A DNA stretch of 42,247 nucleotides from an uncultured Acholeplasmatales bacterium (GCA_905236965.1 CAJOQR010000134.1:1-42247), one strand, 5' to 3'; numbered from the stretch's first letter, positions 6,617 through 14,340 are shown. A program made the numbers and translations. The notes: generated by a model not told the origin, from the sequence alone.

Positions 6617-7720
6617 ATGAGAGGATTATATATTCACATTCCATTTTGTAATTCAATATGCTCTTATTGCGATTTTCCTAAAATTGTTGCTAAAGAAGAT
6701 TTAAAAGAAAAATATATTAAAAGATTAATTGATGAATTAAATTCATACAATAAATATTTTGATTCTATTGATACAATTTATATTGGTGGAGGAACTCCAA
6801 ATAGTCTTTCTTTGAATAATTTAGAAAATTTATTTAAAGCTTTAGAAAAAAATATTAATTTTGATCAAATTAAAGAATTTACAATAGAATTAAATCCAGA
6901 AAATGTTGATTTAAATTTAGCTTTATTATTAAAAAAATATCATATAAATAGAGTTTCTATGGGTGCTCAAACAATTGATGATAAAACCTTAAAATTATTG
7001 AATAGAAATCATAATAAAAAAGATATTATAAATGCTATTAATGTTTTAAATAATGTAGGAATAAAAAATATAAATATAGATTTTATGTTTGGTATGCCAA
7101 ATACTAATTTAGAATTAGTAAAAAAAGATTTAAAATTTATTAATGATCTTCCAATAAAGCATGTATCTTATTATTGTTTAATTGTTGAAGATAATACAAA
7201 ATTAAATACATTAATAAAAAAAGGCCAAATTAAGCCTTTAGATGATGATTTAGAATCTGATTTATATTATTTTATTGTTAATGAAATGAAAAAGATGGGA
7301 TACCATCATTATGAAATATCTAATTTTGCTAAAGATGGATTTGAATCAATTCATAATTTAAAATATTGGAATACTTTAGAATATATAGGAATTGGTGCTG
7401 GGGCATCAGGGTATTTAGATAATATTAGATATGATAATTATAGAAGTGTTTTTAAATATTTAAATGAATTTAAAGAAAATTCTATTGAAATTAATTTAGA
7501 TGAAGAAAAAAAAGAATTTTTTATGATGGGATTAAGAAAAGTAGATGGAATATCTATAAAAGAATATAAAAATAGATTTAAATCTAATCCTTTACTTGAC
7601 TTTAATTTAAATAAGTTATTAAATAATAATCTAATACTAATCGATGATGATATTATTAGAATTAATCCCAATAATTTATTTATATCAAATATAGTTTTTG
7701 AAGAATTTGTAGGTGATTAA
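6617..7720 (+). CDS. hemW: HemW-type radical SAM protein (coproporphyrinogen oxidase-like)
   Basis: Radical SAM protein of the HemW/HemN-like family. The 4Fe-4S motif CNSICSYC is at residues 11-18 (CxxxCxxC), followed by YIGGGTPNSL and the SAM-contacting ELNPENVD. The later SMGAQTIDDKTLKLLNRNH and YHHYEISNFAK segments are characteristic of HemW, and the 367-residue length fits HemW rather than the longer HemN. HemW proteins are heme chaperones rather than true coproporphyrinogen dehydrogenases; in a genome with little heme metabolism the partner is unclear. A GCGAGG ribosome site precedes the ATG. The stop is directly followed by the xerD start at 7722, so hemW, xerD and deoB form one transcript. 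Confidence 0.9.
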   Translation: MRGLYIHIPFCNSICSYCDFPKIVAKEDLKEKYIKRLIDELNSYNKYFDSIDTIYIGGGTPNSLSLNNLENLFKALEKNINFDQIKEFTIELNPENVDLNLALLLKKYHINRVSMGAQTIDDKTLKLLNRNHNKKDIINAINVLNNVGIKNINIDFMFGMPNTNLELVKKDLKFINDLPIKHVSYYCLIVEDNTKLNTLIKKGQIKPLDDDLESDLYYFIVNEMKKMGYHHYEISNFAKDGFESIHNLKYWNTLEYIGIGAGASGYLDNIRYDNYRSVFKYLNEFKENSIEINLDEEKKEFFMMGLRKVDGISIKEYKNRFKSNPLLDFNLNKLLNNNLILIDDDIIRINPNNLFISNIVFEEFVGD

Positions 7721-7721
7721 T

Positions 7722-8648
7722 ATGGCAAGACCTAAAAAAGAAGAAGAGGAAACTTTTTTTGAAATATCAAGCTATAAATATTATTTAATTGATAAAAGAT
7801 TAAGTGATAATACAATTGATGCATATATTAGAGATTTAAATCAATACGCTATATTTATGAGAAAATATCAAAACGTTTTTGATGTAGCTGATATTGAAAG
7901 AGAAAATATAGAAAAATATATTTTATCTTTAAAAAGAAAAGAATTATCTAAACAATCTATCGCAAGAAAAATAATTGCAATAAAGGATTTTCATAATTAT
8001 TTAGTATCAGAAGAAAATTTTAAAAAAAATCCAGCAGCTCATATTTCATCACCTAAGCAAGATAAAACTTTACCTGTTGTTTTAACCCAAGAAGAAATTA
8101 CAAAAATGCTTGATTCAATTAATGGTGAAGATGATTTATCAATTAGAAATAGGGCTATGATGGAAGTATTATATGCATCAGGGTTACGTATATCTGAGCT
8201 TTTGGAATTAAAGCTTGGAAATCTTCATTTAAATGATAAATATATAACTACAATTGGAAAAGGGGATAAAGAAAGAATGATTCCAATTGGTGAAGAAGCT
8301 ATTTTTCATTTAAGAAAATATTTAAATGGTCCTAGATTAAATTTAAATAAAAATAATTCTTTATTAGTATTTTTAAATTATAAAGGCGGGCAAATGTCTA
8401 GGCAAGGATTTTATAAATATATAAAAGAATTAGCTATAGAAAATGGTATTGAAAAAGAAATATCTCCTCATACTATAAGACATTCTTTTGCAACTCACTT
8501 ATTAGAAAATGGAGTAGATTTAAGAATAGTTCAAGAATTATTGGGCCACGAAGATATTTCAACAACACAAATTTATACACATATTGATAAATCTAAGCTT
8601 AAAAATGATTATGATAAATCATTTAAAATAAATAAAAAAGGAAGTTAA
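7722..8648 (+). CDS. xerD: Tyrosine recombinase XerD-like (chromosome dimer resolution)
   Basis: Site-specific tyrosine recombinase of 308 residues with an N-terminal SAM-like core-binding domain (about 13-100) and a C-terminal catalytic domain. All catalytic residues are visible: Arg156 (GLRISELLEL), Lys180 (GKGDKER), His250 and Arg253 (HTIRHSF), His276 (LLGHEDISTTQ) and the nucleophile Tyr285 (IYTHI). The frame also offers GTG at 7713, but ATG at 7722 has AGGTGAT as ribosome site at good spacing. The lysine/glutamate-rich N-terminal extension MARPKKEEEE is slightly unusual. Xer recombinases act at dif in the terminus, and a dif-like site lies 3.5 kb downstream. XerC versus XerD is decided only by overall similarity. 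Confidence 0.9.
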   Translation: MARPKKEEEETFFEISSYKYYLIDKRLSDNTIDAYIRDLNQYAIFMRKYQNVFDVADIERENIEKYILSLKRKELSKQSIARKIIAIKDFHNYLVSEENFKKNPAAHISSPKQDKTLPVVLTQEEITKMLDSINGEDDLSIRNRAMMEVLYASGLRISELLELKLGNLHLNDKYITTIGKGDKERMIPIGEEAIFHLRKYLNGPRLNLNKNNSLLVFLNYKGGQMSRQGFYKYIKELAIENGIEKEISPHTIRHSFATHLLENGVDLRIVQELLGHEDISTTQIYTHIDKSKLKNDYDKSFKINKKGS

Positions 8649-8654
8649 TAAAAT

Positions 8655-9830
8655 ATGAAATTTAAAAGAATTTTTTTTATTGTTATGGATTCGGTTGGCT
8701 GTGGTACAGCACCTCTTTCATATCAATATAATGATGATGGTGCTAATACCATAAAACATATTTCAGAATATATGAATGGCATTAGTCTACCTACAATGGA
8801 AAAATTAGGTTATGGAAATCTAACAGAAATAAAAGGGGTTATGCCAATAAATGAATTTGGTTATTATGGAAAAATGGATGAAGCTTCTAAAGGAAAAGAT
8901 ACTCTAACAGGACATTGGGAATTTATGGGAGTTTTGACATCAAAACCATTTAAAACATTCACTGATACAGGTTTTCCAAAAGAATTAATTGACGAATTAG
9001 AACAAAAAACATCTCATAAAATTATAGGAAATTGTGCTGCTTCTGGCACTGAAATAATTAAAGAATTAGGAGAAGAACATATTAAAACAGGAAAAATGAT
9101 TGTATATACATCATCAGATTCTGTTTTACAAATAGCAGCACATGAAAAATATTTTGGTTTAGATGAATTATACCGTTGTTGTAAAATTGCAAGAGAAATT
9201 TGTATGAAAGAAGAATACATGCTAGGACGTATAATCGCAAGACCTTTTGTAGGAGAAGATAAATATACATTTACAAGAACAACAAATCGTCATGATTATG
9301 CATTATCACCAACAGATGTAACAACATTAGATAATTTAAAATCAAATGGATATGATGTTATTTCTGTTGGAAAAATTTCTGATATTTTTAATTCAAGAGG
9401 AATTACAGAATCAAATAAAATAAAATCTAATCATGATGGAATGGAAATAACAACAAAAATTGCTAAAAAAGATTTTAATGGTTTATGTTTTGTAAATTTA
9501 GTAGATTTTGATGCATTATATGGTCACAGAAGAGATCCAAAAGGATATAAAGAAGCATTAGAAGAATTTGATAAAGACTTAAATATTTTAATGAATGAAT
9601 TAAAAGAAGATGATTTATTAATAATTTCTGCAGATCATGGTAATGATCCAACATGGATTGGAACCGATCATACAAGAGAATATGTTCCTCTTTTAGTTTA
9701 TTCTAAAAAAATAAATAAAGGTAATCTAGGTTTAAGATCTACTTTTGCAGATATAGGCGCTACAATTGCAGATAATTTTAATGTTGAATTACCACATATT
9801 GGAAAATCATTTTTAAGTGAATTAAAATAA
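8655..9830 (+). CDS. deoB: Phosphopentomutase DeoB
   Basis: Interconverts ribose-1-phosphate (or deoxyribose-1-phosphate) and the 5-phosphate in nucleoside salvage. The 391-residue protein has the alkaline-phosphatase-like metal sites: [12 protein letters not shown] at the N-terminus (Asp), [10 protein letters not shown] with the phospho-accepting Thr, and near the C-terminus [10 protein letters not shown] and [14 protein letters not shown] with metal-binding Asp/His. These are the standard DeoB signatures. It follows xerD by 6 bases and ends before a hairpin terminator at 9872-9900. Together with the two uridine-kinase-type genes on the other side of the terminus it indicates active nucleoside salvage. 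Confidence 0.96.
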   Translation: MKFKRIFFIVMDSVGCGTAPLSYQYNDDGANTIKHISEYMNGISLPTMEKLGYGNLTEIKGVMPINEFGYYGKMDEASKGKDTLTGHWEFMGVLTSKPFKTFTDTGFPKELIDELEQKTSHKIIGNCAASGTEIIKELGEEHIKTGKMIVYTSSDSVLQIAAHEKYFGLDELYRCCKIAREICMKEEYMLGRIIARPFVGEDKYTFTRTTNRHDYALSPTDVTTLDNLKSNGYDVISVGKISDIFNSRGITESNKIKSNHDGMEITTKIAKKDFNGLCFVNLVDFDALYGHRRDPKGYKEALEEFDKDLNILMNELKEDDLLIISADHGNDPTWIGTDHTREYVPLLVYSKKINKGNLGLRSTFADIGATIADNFNVELPHIGKSFLSELK

Positions 9831-9871
9831 ATTATTGGTGTTTTTTTATTACAATTATAAAAATAGTATTT

Positions 9872-9900
9872 GCGCAAGATTTAATTCTTGCGCTTTTTCT
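9872..9900 (+). terminator. Terminator of hemW-xerD-deoB
   Basis: GCGCAAGA (9872-9879), loop of 6, TCTTGCGC (9886-9893), then TTTTTCT. Confidence 0.9.
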
Positions 9901-9913
9901 ATAACAAAATATA

Positions 9914-9942
9914 TTGAATATTAATAAAAACAATCATAAAAT
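9914..9942 (+). promoter_or_regulatory. Promoter of the alcohol dehydrogenase gene
   Basis: TTGAAT (9914-9919), 17-base spacer, TAAAAT (9937-9942). Confidence 0.5.
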
Positions 9943-9985
9943 TTAAATATAATAATATTCAAATAAAAGAAAGGAAAAAACATAT

Positions 9986-11158
9986 ATGGAAAATTTCATT
10001 TATAATACTCCCACAAGAGTTTATTTTGGAAAAGGACAAGAGAATAATCTAGGTCAAATTTTAAAATCTTATGGAATAAAAAAAGTATTATTTCATTATG
10101 GAAAAGAATCTATTAAGAAAACTGGTCTATATGATAAAGTCATTAATCAATTAAAGGCCTTTAAAATCCATTTTATAGAATTAGGAGGAGTCGAACCCAA
10201 TCCTAAGCTTTCACTAGTTTTAAAAGGCGTAGAAATAGCTAAAAAAGAAAATATAGATTTAATTTTAGCTGTTGGTGGTGGTTCTGTTTTAGATTCAGCT
10301 AAAAGCATATCAGTTGGCGCAAAGGTTGATTTTAGTCCATGGTTATTTTCAACTCATGAAAAAGAACCAACTTCCCATATTCCAGTTGCATCAATTTTAA
10401 CAATAGCAGCTTCAGGATCTGATATGAGTAATTCATGTGTAATTACAAATGATCAAACCAAAGAAAAAAGAGGATTCTCATCAGAAGAAAATAGATGCTT
10501 ATTTTCAATATTAAATCCTGAATTAACATATACAGTTTCACCATATCAAACAGCATGTGGAATAACAGATATAATGATGCATACATTAGAAAGATATTTT
10601 TCTTTAGGAAAAGAAACACCTTTAACAGATAATATTGCATTAGGATTATTAAAATCAGTTGTTGATGCAGGAAAAATAGTTATGAAAGATCCAACAAATT
10701 ATGATGCAAGAGCAACATTACTTTGGGCTAATTCATTATCACATAACACATTAACAGGTCTAGGTAGAGGCTATGTAATGAGTGTACATCAGCTTGAACA
10801 TGAATTATCAGGTATGTTTGATAATGTTAGTCATGGTGCTGGACTTGCAGTATTATGGCCAGCATGGGCAAAATTATCATTTAAAGCCACTCCAGAACGT
10901 TTTTTAAGATATTCTTATGAAGTAATGAATGTTACAAAAACAAATGATTTAGAAGCAGATATTTTAAAAGGAATAGAAAATACTAAAGAATTCTTTAAAT
11001 CTATAGGAATGCCAACAACATTAAGAGAATTAGGAATATATGAAAATTCATTTTCAAAGCTAGCAAATAATGCAATGTTTAATGGGAAAAGAGTATTAAA
11101 AGATATAATTACTGTTGACTATGAAATGGCTTTAAAAATATTTAAAGAAGCAGCATAA
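9986..11158 (+). CDS. Iron-containing alcohol dehydrogenase (butanol dehydrogenase type)
   Basis: NAD(P)H-dependent group III alcohol dehydrogenase, reducing aldehydes such as butyraldehyde or acetaldehyde during fermentation. The 390-residue protein starts MENFIYNTPTRVYFGKGQ, typical of the YugJ/YugK/BDH subgroup. It has the dinucleotide-binding VGGGSVLDSAK (about residue 96) and the metal-binding region GITDIMMHTLERYF together with MSVHQLEHELSGMFDNVSHGAGL, where Asp and three His would coordinate the metal. GGAAAAAACATAT precedes the ATG. It is monocistronic, with a terminator about 130 bases downstream. Substrate range cannot be set from sequence. It is the last + strand gene before the terminus region. 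Confidence 0.93.
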   Translation: MENFIYNTPTRVYFGKGQENNLGQILKSYGIKKVLFHYGKESIKKTGLYDKVINQLKAFKIHFIELGGVEPNPKLSLVLKGVEIAKKENIDLILAVGGGSVLDSAKSISVGAKVDFSPWLFSTHEKEPTSHIPVASILTIAASGSDMSNSCVITNDQTKEKRGFSSEENRCLFSILNPELTYTVSPYQTACGITDIMMHTLERYFSLGKETPLTDNIALGLLKSVVDAGKIVMKDPTNYDARATLLWANSLSHNTLTGLGRGYVMSVHQLEHELSGMFDNVSHGAGLAVLWPAWAKLSFKATPERFLRYSYEVMNVTKTNDLEADILKGIENTKEFFKSIGMPTTLRELGIYENSFSKLANNAMFNGKRVLKDIITVDYEMALKIFKEAA

Positions 11159-11178
11159 ATAAAATAATACTAAAATAA

Positions 11179-11208
11179 AAATTTCAGATTGTATCTAGTT
11201 TTAAAAAC
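11179..11208 (+). repeat. Terminus repeat copy A
   Basis: Family form: AAATTTCA, four variable bases, GTATCTAG, TTTTAAAAAC. Copy A has GATT as the variable part. It matches the inverted copy at 16161-16190 in 27 of 30 bases. Confidence 0.75.
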
Positions 11209-11248
11209 TAAAGAATAAAATATTAAAAATGCAAAATATAAACAATAT

Positions 11249-11272
11249 AAAATTAGATGTATTTTTAAAAAC
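11249..11272 (+). repeat. Terminus repeat copy B (lacks CTAG)
   Basis: Ends GTAT then TTTTAAAAAC, exactly the family 3' half with the four central bases CTAG missing; the 5' half is only loosely similar. Confidence 0.45.
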
Positions 11273-11290
11273 TAAATAATTCATAAAAAT

Positions 11291-11330
11291 AAAAAGTGCT
11301 TAATTTATAGATTGAATAAGCACTTTTTTT
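11291..11330 (+). terminator. Terminator downstream of alcohol dehydrogenase
   Basis: AAAAAGTGCTTA (11291-11302) pairs with TAAGCACTTTTT (11317-11328), then further Ts. It lies 130 bases past the stop codon, beyond repeat copies A and B, so those copies would be in the transcript. Confidence 0.8.
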
Positions 11331-11428
11331 TACTTTAACTAATAAGTAAAAAATAGACAAAATAATATGAAACAAAAACAATGATAGATTTAAAACACTA
11401 TATTAATAGTTGAAAAATACAGACAAAA

Positions 11429-11458
11429 AAATTTCAAAATGTATCTAGTTTTTAATAC
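11429..11458 (+). repeat. Terminus repeat copy C
   Basis: AAATTTCA, AAAT, GTATCTAG, TTTTTAATAC; 27 of 30 bases match copy F. The core continues to CTAGAT, making an inverted repeat ATCTAGT...ACTAGAT (11443-11463). Confidence 0.75.
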
Positions 11459-11554
11459 TAGATGAAAAATATTTTCATATAAAAGTTGTATAAAATTAAA
11501 TTATGCAAACGCTTTTATGAAAAAAATTTAAATATACAAATGCAAAATAAATGA

Positions 11555-11572
11555 GTATCTAGTATTTAAAAC
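11555..11572 (+). repeat. Terminus repeat copy D (3' half)
   Basis: GTATCTAG then TATTTAAAAC; 16 of 18 bases match the family 3' half. It continues to CTAGAT and forms the same ATCTAGT...ACTAGAT inverted repeat as copy C. Confidence 0.6.
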
Positions 11573-11690
11573 TAGATAAATAAACAGAAAGTAATTATTA
11601 AATCACTTTAATTTAAAATAAAGAAACTATATAAATTTAATTAAAATTATTAAGATAATAGTAGCTTACAGCAGAAGAATCAACAAAGAA

Positions 11691-11720
11691 AAATTTCAAA
11701 ATGCAAATAGTTTTTAAAAC
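11691..11720 (+). repeat. Terminus repeat copy E
   Basis: AAATTTCA, AAAT, then GCAAATAG and TTTTTAAAAC; the palindromic centre is altered but the 5' half is identical to copy C. Confidence 0.65.
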
Positions 11721-12058
11721 TAAATATAAGAATTATAAAAAATAATAAATGAGATATAAAATAACATATATTTTTTAGCTATTTTTCATTCAATAATAGA
11801 CTAAAAATTAATTTCCCATTATAGGAGCAAAAATTCATAAAACGTAAAATCAGCAAACGAGAATAAAAAATATGGATAATTATACATCTCGATTAATATA
11901 ATTTAGTTCCAATTTTAACATCAACTGCAGAAAAACATACTCATGATTTAGAATTTGAATATAAATGCTGGTACGAGATGCTCAAAAAACATATCCAAAA
12001 TCGCAAATCTAAAATTAGCTGATCGTGTATCAGAATGCAATTATTAAAACTTCAAAAA

Positions 12059-12067
12059 TGTGGATAA
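12059..12067 (-). promoter_or_regulatory. Consensus DnaA-box 9-mer near dif
   Basis: TTATCCACA on the minus strand, the perfect DnaA-box consensus. A one-mismatch form (TTATCCATA) is at 11871-11879. A single box could occur by chance, and there is no cluster to suggest an origin. Confidence 0.3.
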
Positions 12068-12202
12068 GTATAAATTGCATATTTTAATGAAAACGCTTAA
12101 TTTTTCCTTTATTTAAGCCATTTTTTAAGATAGAGCAATATAACATTTACAGCACTAATTCACAAAAATCTATTTTTTGGCTTATTTACTATTCTTTTTA
12201 TT

Positions 12203-12230
12203 GGTTTACATAATATATATTATGATAACT
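12203..12230 (-). other. dif-like site (XerC/XerD recombination site at the terminus)
   Basis: Read on the minus strand: XerC-side arm AGTTATCATAA, centre TATATA, XerD-side arm TTATGTAAACC. From memory the Bacillus subtilis dif has arms ACTTCCTATAA and TTATGTAAACT around the same TATATA centre. By that alignment the XerD arm matches in 10 of 11, the centre in 6 of 6, the XerC arm in 7 of 11. The inner half-sites are the expected inverted repeat ATAA...TTAT. Supporting context: convergent gene orientation, A/T skew reversal at this place, no intact gene for 1.9 kb, and xerD nearby. Confidence 0.85.
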
Positions 12231-12237
12231 TATTTAT

Positions 12238-12540
12238 TTATTTGAAACTTCTAATAAACGCTTCTAAAATAATAAAAGAAGTATATTTGATATAGTTTAT
12301 TACGTTTTTTAAGGCTAATTCTTCTTCTCAAACGTGTTCATATTAATTTATTTGGATATGTTTAGCAAATAATTCAAAAAACTCATAAGCAACGAAAAAT
12401 CCTTTTACAGACATTTCTTCGCGTCATCTGTTCATTTGCCTGTGTTTTACATCAACAACGGTTTAAAAGGCTTTTAAGATATTTTTTAATTTAGCTGGTT
12501 CCGAAGCCGATGTCTACTTCTTCTACTCTCTTTTATGTGT
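12238..12540 (-). pseudogene. Possible decayed gene next to dif
   Basis: One minus-strand frame reads like protein over about 100 codons but is broken by six or so stops. Segments include SASEPAKLKNILKAF, TVVDVKHRQMNR, REEMSVKGFFVAYEFFELFA and EEELALKNVINYIKYTSFI. The frame ends with TAA 7 bases before the dif-like site. Around 12410-12540 the G+C is visibly higher than in the flanks. I do not recognise the family. It may be a remnant of an element once inserted at dif, or merely chance. Confidence 0.25.
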
Positions 12541-12560
12541 CCCTTATTTTTGATTTCGTT

Positions 12561-12581
12561 TATGAAAATTTATGAAAATAA
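12561..12581 (+). repeat. Inverted repeat, left copy
   Basis: 21 bases, TATGAAAATT followed by TATGAAAATAA, exactly reverse-complementary to 12934-12954. It is itself a tandem of a 10-base unit, so low complexity may explain the match. Confidence 0.45.
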
Positions 12582-12710
12582 GCTTTTTTAGCTCTATTTT
12601 TACAATATAATAATACGAGTTTTATTAGGATTCACCATTATGTTTTATATAAATAGTATCCTAATTTATGTTTTTTTAATTAAAATCAGCAAAAATAATA
12701 AGTTTTTTAT

Positions 12711-12730
12711 TTGATACATTATTTATGCCA
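12711..12730 (+). repeat. Right-side direct repeat, copy 1
   Basis: TTGATACATTATTTATGCCA; 17 of 20 bases match the copy at 13000-13019. Confidence 0.5.
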
Positions 12731-12898
12731 AGTTTTAATAGATCATTGTTTCTTACTTTACTTTATATAATAATTCTATATTTTAATCATTTATATTCAA
12801 TATCTATGGAGTTTATACTTATTACGCATTTTTTGTTTTTTATATTATCATACATATAATTTTAGATCTTATTTTTGACTTTTTTATTATATAACATA

Positions 12899-12918
12899 TT
12901 TATACATTAATTATGTCT
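12899..12918 (+). repeat. Right-side direct repeat, copy 2
   Basis: TTTATACATTAATTATGTCT; one base differs from the copy at 13000-13019. Confidence 0.65.
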
Positions 12919-12933
12919 ATTACTTTTTTATTT

Positions 12934-12954
12934 TTATTTTCATAAATTTTCATA
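12934..12954 (-). repeat. Inverted repeat, right copy
   Basis: Exact reverse complement of 12561-12581, 352 bases away. Confidence 0.45.
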
Positions 12955-12999
12955 GTTTTTATAAAATGATAAAATTTGTAATTTTTATGTCATTTTACA

Positions 13000-13019
13000 T
13001 TTATACATTATTTATGTCT
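13000..13019 (+). repeat. Right-side direct repeat, copy 3
   Basis: TTTATACATTATTTATGTCT; the similarity to copy 2 extends a few bases on both sides. Confidence 0.65.
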
Positions 13020-13030
13020 TATTTTGCAAA

Positions 13031-13058
13031 CGAAAAAAATGAGGGTTTCCCAACCCTC
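13031..13058 (-). terminator. Terminator of the Fic-like gene
   Basis: GAGGGTT (13041-13047), loop of 4, AACCCTC (13052-13058). On the minus strand the hairpin is followed by a run of seven Ts (13033-13040 region). Confidence 0.85.
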
Positions 13059-13077
13059 TATATATACTAGATAATAG

Positions 13078-14154
13078 TTATTTCATTTCATTTAAATCAA
13101 ATAATGTGATTTGTTTCCCTTTAGCATTAAAAATTTCATCTACTACAGTTTTATTCCAAGTGGCAGATCTGCCTGTTCCATTAGAAATAATTTTGCCTTC
13201 TTCTTGAAGAGATGCTAAAGCTCTATTTATTGTTGTTTGAGAAATATAAGGATACATTTGACTTATTTGAGCTTTTGTAAATGTCTGTGGTAATTTCATG
13301 ATTGCTGCTTTTACATTATCAATTTTATAAAGCTTTTTGTCAAAATCAGTGTCTTGAATCATTTTTTCAACATTTGTGTAACCTTCATTAAGCATTGAAA
13401 TAATTAGCTTATTTAAATCATCTGTATTAGAAAATCCAGTTTCCCATCTATAGCTTGCTTTAGCTTGAGCTTGAATGAATTCATCTTTATGATCAATATA
13501 CATCTTAAAAAAGCTTACATATTTAAAAACATTAAATCTTTGTCTAAATAATAAACAATATAAAATAAGTAAAGATAATTCTTCATTATAAGAAGAAAAT
13601 ATTTTTTGATTTAAAATATCTACATAAAAATTTGTAACAAGTAAAGTAGTTTCTACAGTTTCATCATCTAATTTTTTAGCATATAAATTTAATTCTTCTT
13701 TTAGCTTTTCTCTTTTTGATTCAAGCCTTTTTTCTGTAATTAAATTTAATTGATATTCAACCGTCTCATTAGTATAATCAATTCTTGTGTGATTTTTAAA
13801 AATTCTTATTCCTAATTGTAAGAATTCATTTGTTGTTAATTCAATTGATTCTGATTTTGATTGAATTAGTTCAAATACCGTTTTAAGATTTTTTACAACA
13901 ATTTCATCTTTTGTTTTAGGTGTTGAATCTTTTTTTATTAATAATTTAAATCTATTTTCAGAAACATTTAAATTTAATATTTTTGAAAAATATAATGTAT
14001 CAGTTTCAATGGTTGTCCTAATTATTCCATCAATATGATTTTTTAAAAAATCTTCATAAAAAAAATCTTTTCCTTTAAACTGATATAATTTTGTTAAATC
14101 CATAACCAATTCGATTGGGTATGTTGCTCTTTCAACATTACTTAAACATTTCAT
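13078..14154 (-). CDS. Fic-like protein without the Fic motif, with C-terminal winged helix
   Basis: Fic enzymes transfer AMP or other groups to target proteins through HPFxDGNGR. This 358-residue protein aligns with the Fic C-terminal half. LLILYCLLFRQRFNVFKYVS corresponds to the helix after the active site, and the DEFIQAQAKASYRWETG stretch to the usual YYEAL...W region. FTKAQISQMYPYISQTTINR then starts a winged helix-turn-helix (about residues 295-350), as in many Fic proteins. At the active-site position it reads KIFSSYNEE, so His, the acidic residue, both glycines and Arg are lost while Phe and Asn remain. It is therefore probably a catalytically dead, DNA-binding relative. The frame also opens at TTG 14166 and ATG 14160; ATG 14154 has GGTGA at good spacing. 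Assignment is by eye and needs structure prediction. Confidence 0.6.
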   Translation of the reverse strand: MKCLSNVERATYPIELVMDLTKLYQFKGKDFFYEDFLKNHIDGIIRTTIETDTLYFSKILNLNVSENRFKLLIKKDSTPKTKDEIVVKNLKTVFELIQSKSESIELTTNEFLQLGIRIFKNHTRIDYTNETVEYQLNLITEKRLESKREKLKEELNLYAKKLDDETVETTLLVTNFYVDILNQKIFSSYNEELSLLILYCLLFRQRFNVFKYVSFFKMYIDHKDEFIQAQAKASYRWETGFSNTDDLNKLIISMLNEGYTNVEKMIQDTDFDKKLYKIDNVKAAIMKLPQTFTKAQISQMYPYISQTTINRALASLQEEGKIISNGTGRSATWNKTVVDEIFNAKGKQITLFDLNEMK

Positions 14155-14179
14155 TTCCATCACCAATTTTCATATAAAA

Positions 14180-14208
14180 ATTATAACAAAATCACCTATT
14201 TTTTTCAA
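14180..14208 (-). promoter_or_regulatory. Promoter of the Fic-like gene
   Basis: Minus strand TTGAAA (14203-14208), exactly 17-base spacer, TATAAT (14180-14185), close to consensus, 25 bases before the start codon. Confidence 0.7.
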
Positions 14209-14235
14209 TTATTTATAAATCAATAAAAAAAGAAA

Positions 14236-14279
14236 AAATCAAATCGTTTTAAAGGTTTTAAAACCAATTTATTTGATTT
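14236..14279 (-). terminator. Hairpin after the nucleoside kinase gene
   Basis: AAATCAAAT (14236-14244) pairs with ATTTGATTT (14271-14279). An inner palindrome GGTTTTAAAACC sits at 14254-14265. The minus strand continues into Ts. Confidence 0.55.
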
Positions 14280-14340
14280 GATTTATTTCTTATTCATTTT
14301 ATATCAAAAAACGTCTTAAAAGGGCTATTTTAAGCCTATT

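Larger units (their letters stand above)
11159..13077. other. 1.9-kb intact-gene-free region, probable replication terminus
   Basis: No intact gene is visible. From left to right it holds the alcohol dehydrogenase terminator, five copies of an A-rich repeat (11179-11720), a stretch with one 41-codon start-less open frame (11897-12019, unrecognised), a consensus DnaA-box 9-mer (12059-12067), the dif-like site (12203-12230), a possible decayed gene on the minus strand (12238-12540), and three 20-base direct repeats in T-rich DNA (12711-13019). Genes on both sides converge on it. The + strand is A-rich on the left and T-rich on the right: hand count of 11341-11400 gives 38 A and 12 T, and of 12841-12900 gives 20 A and 33 T. 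Confidence 0.7.

Noticed and set aside
11179-11720. CRISPR array
   Set aside because: The repeats are about the right length and partly palindromic, but spacings are irregular (about 65 to 190 bases), copies diverge, one lies 4.5 kb away, and there are no cas genes.
12059-12067. Replication origin
   Set aside because: Only one perfect DnaA box; genes converge rather than diverge here, and dnaA/dnaN are absent.
11507-12263. AAACGCTT octamer as a polar terminus signal
   Set aside because: Three copies in the same orientation (11507, 12091, 12256) lie on both sides of dif, so they show no polarity, and the octamer also occurs in uvrC at about 33304.
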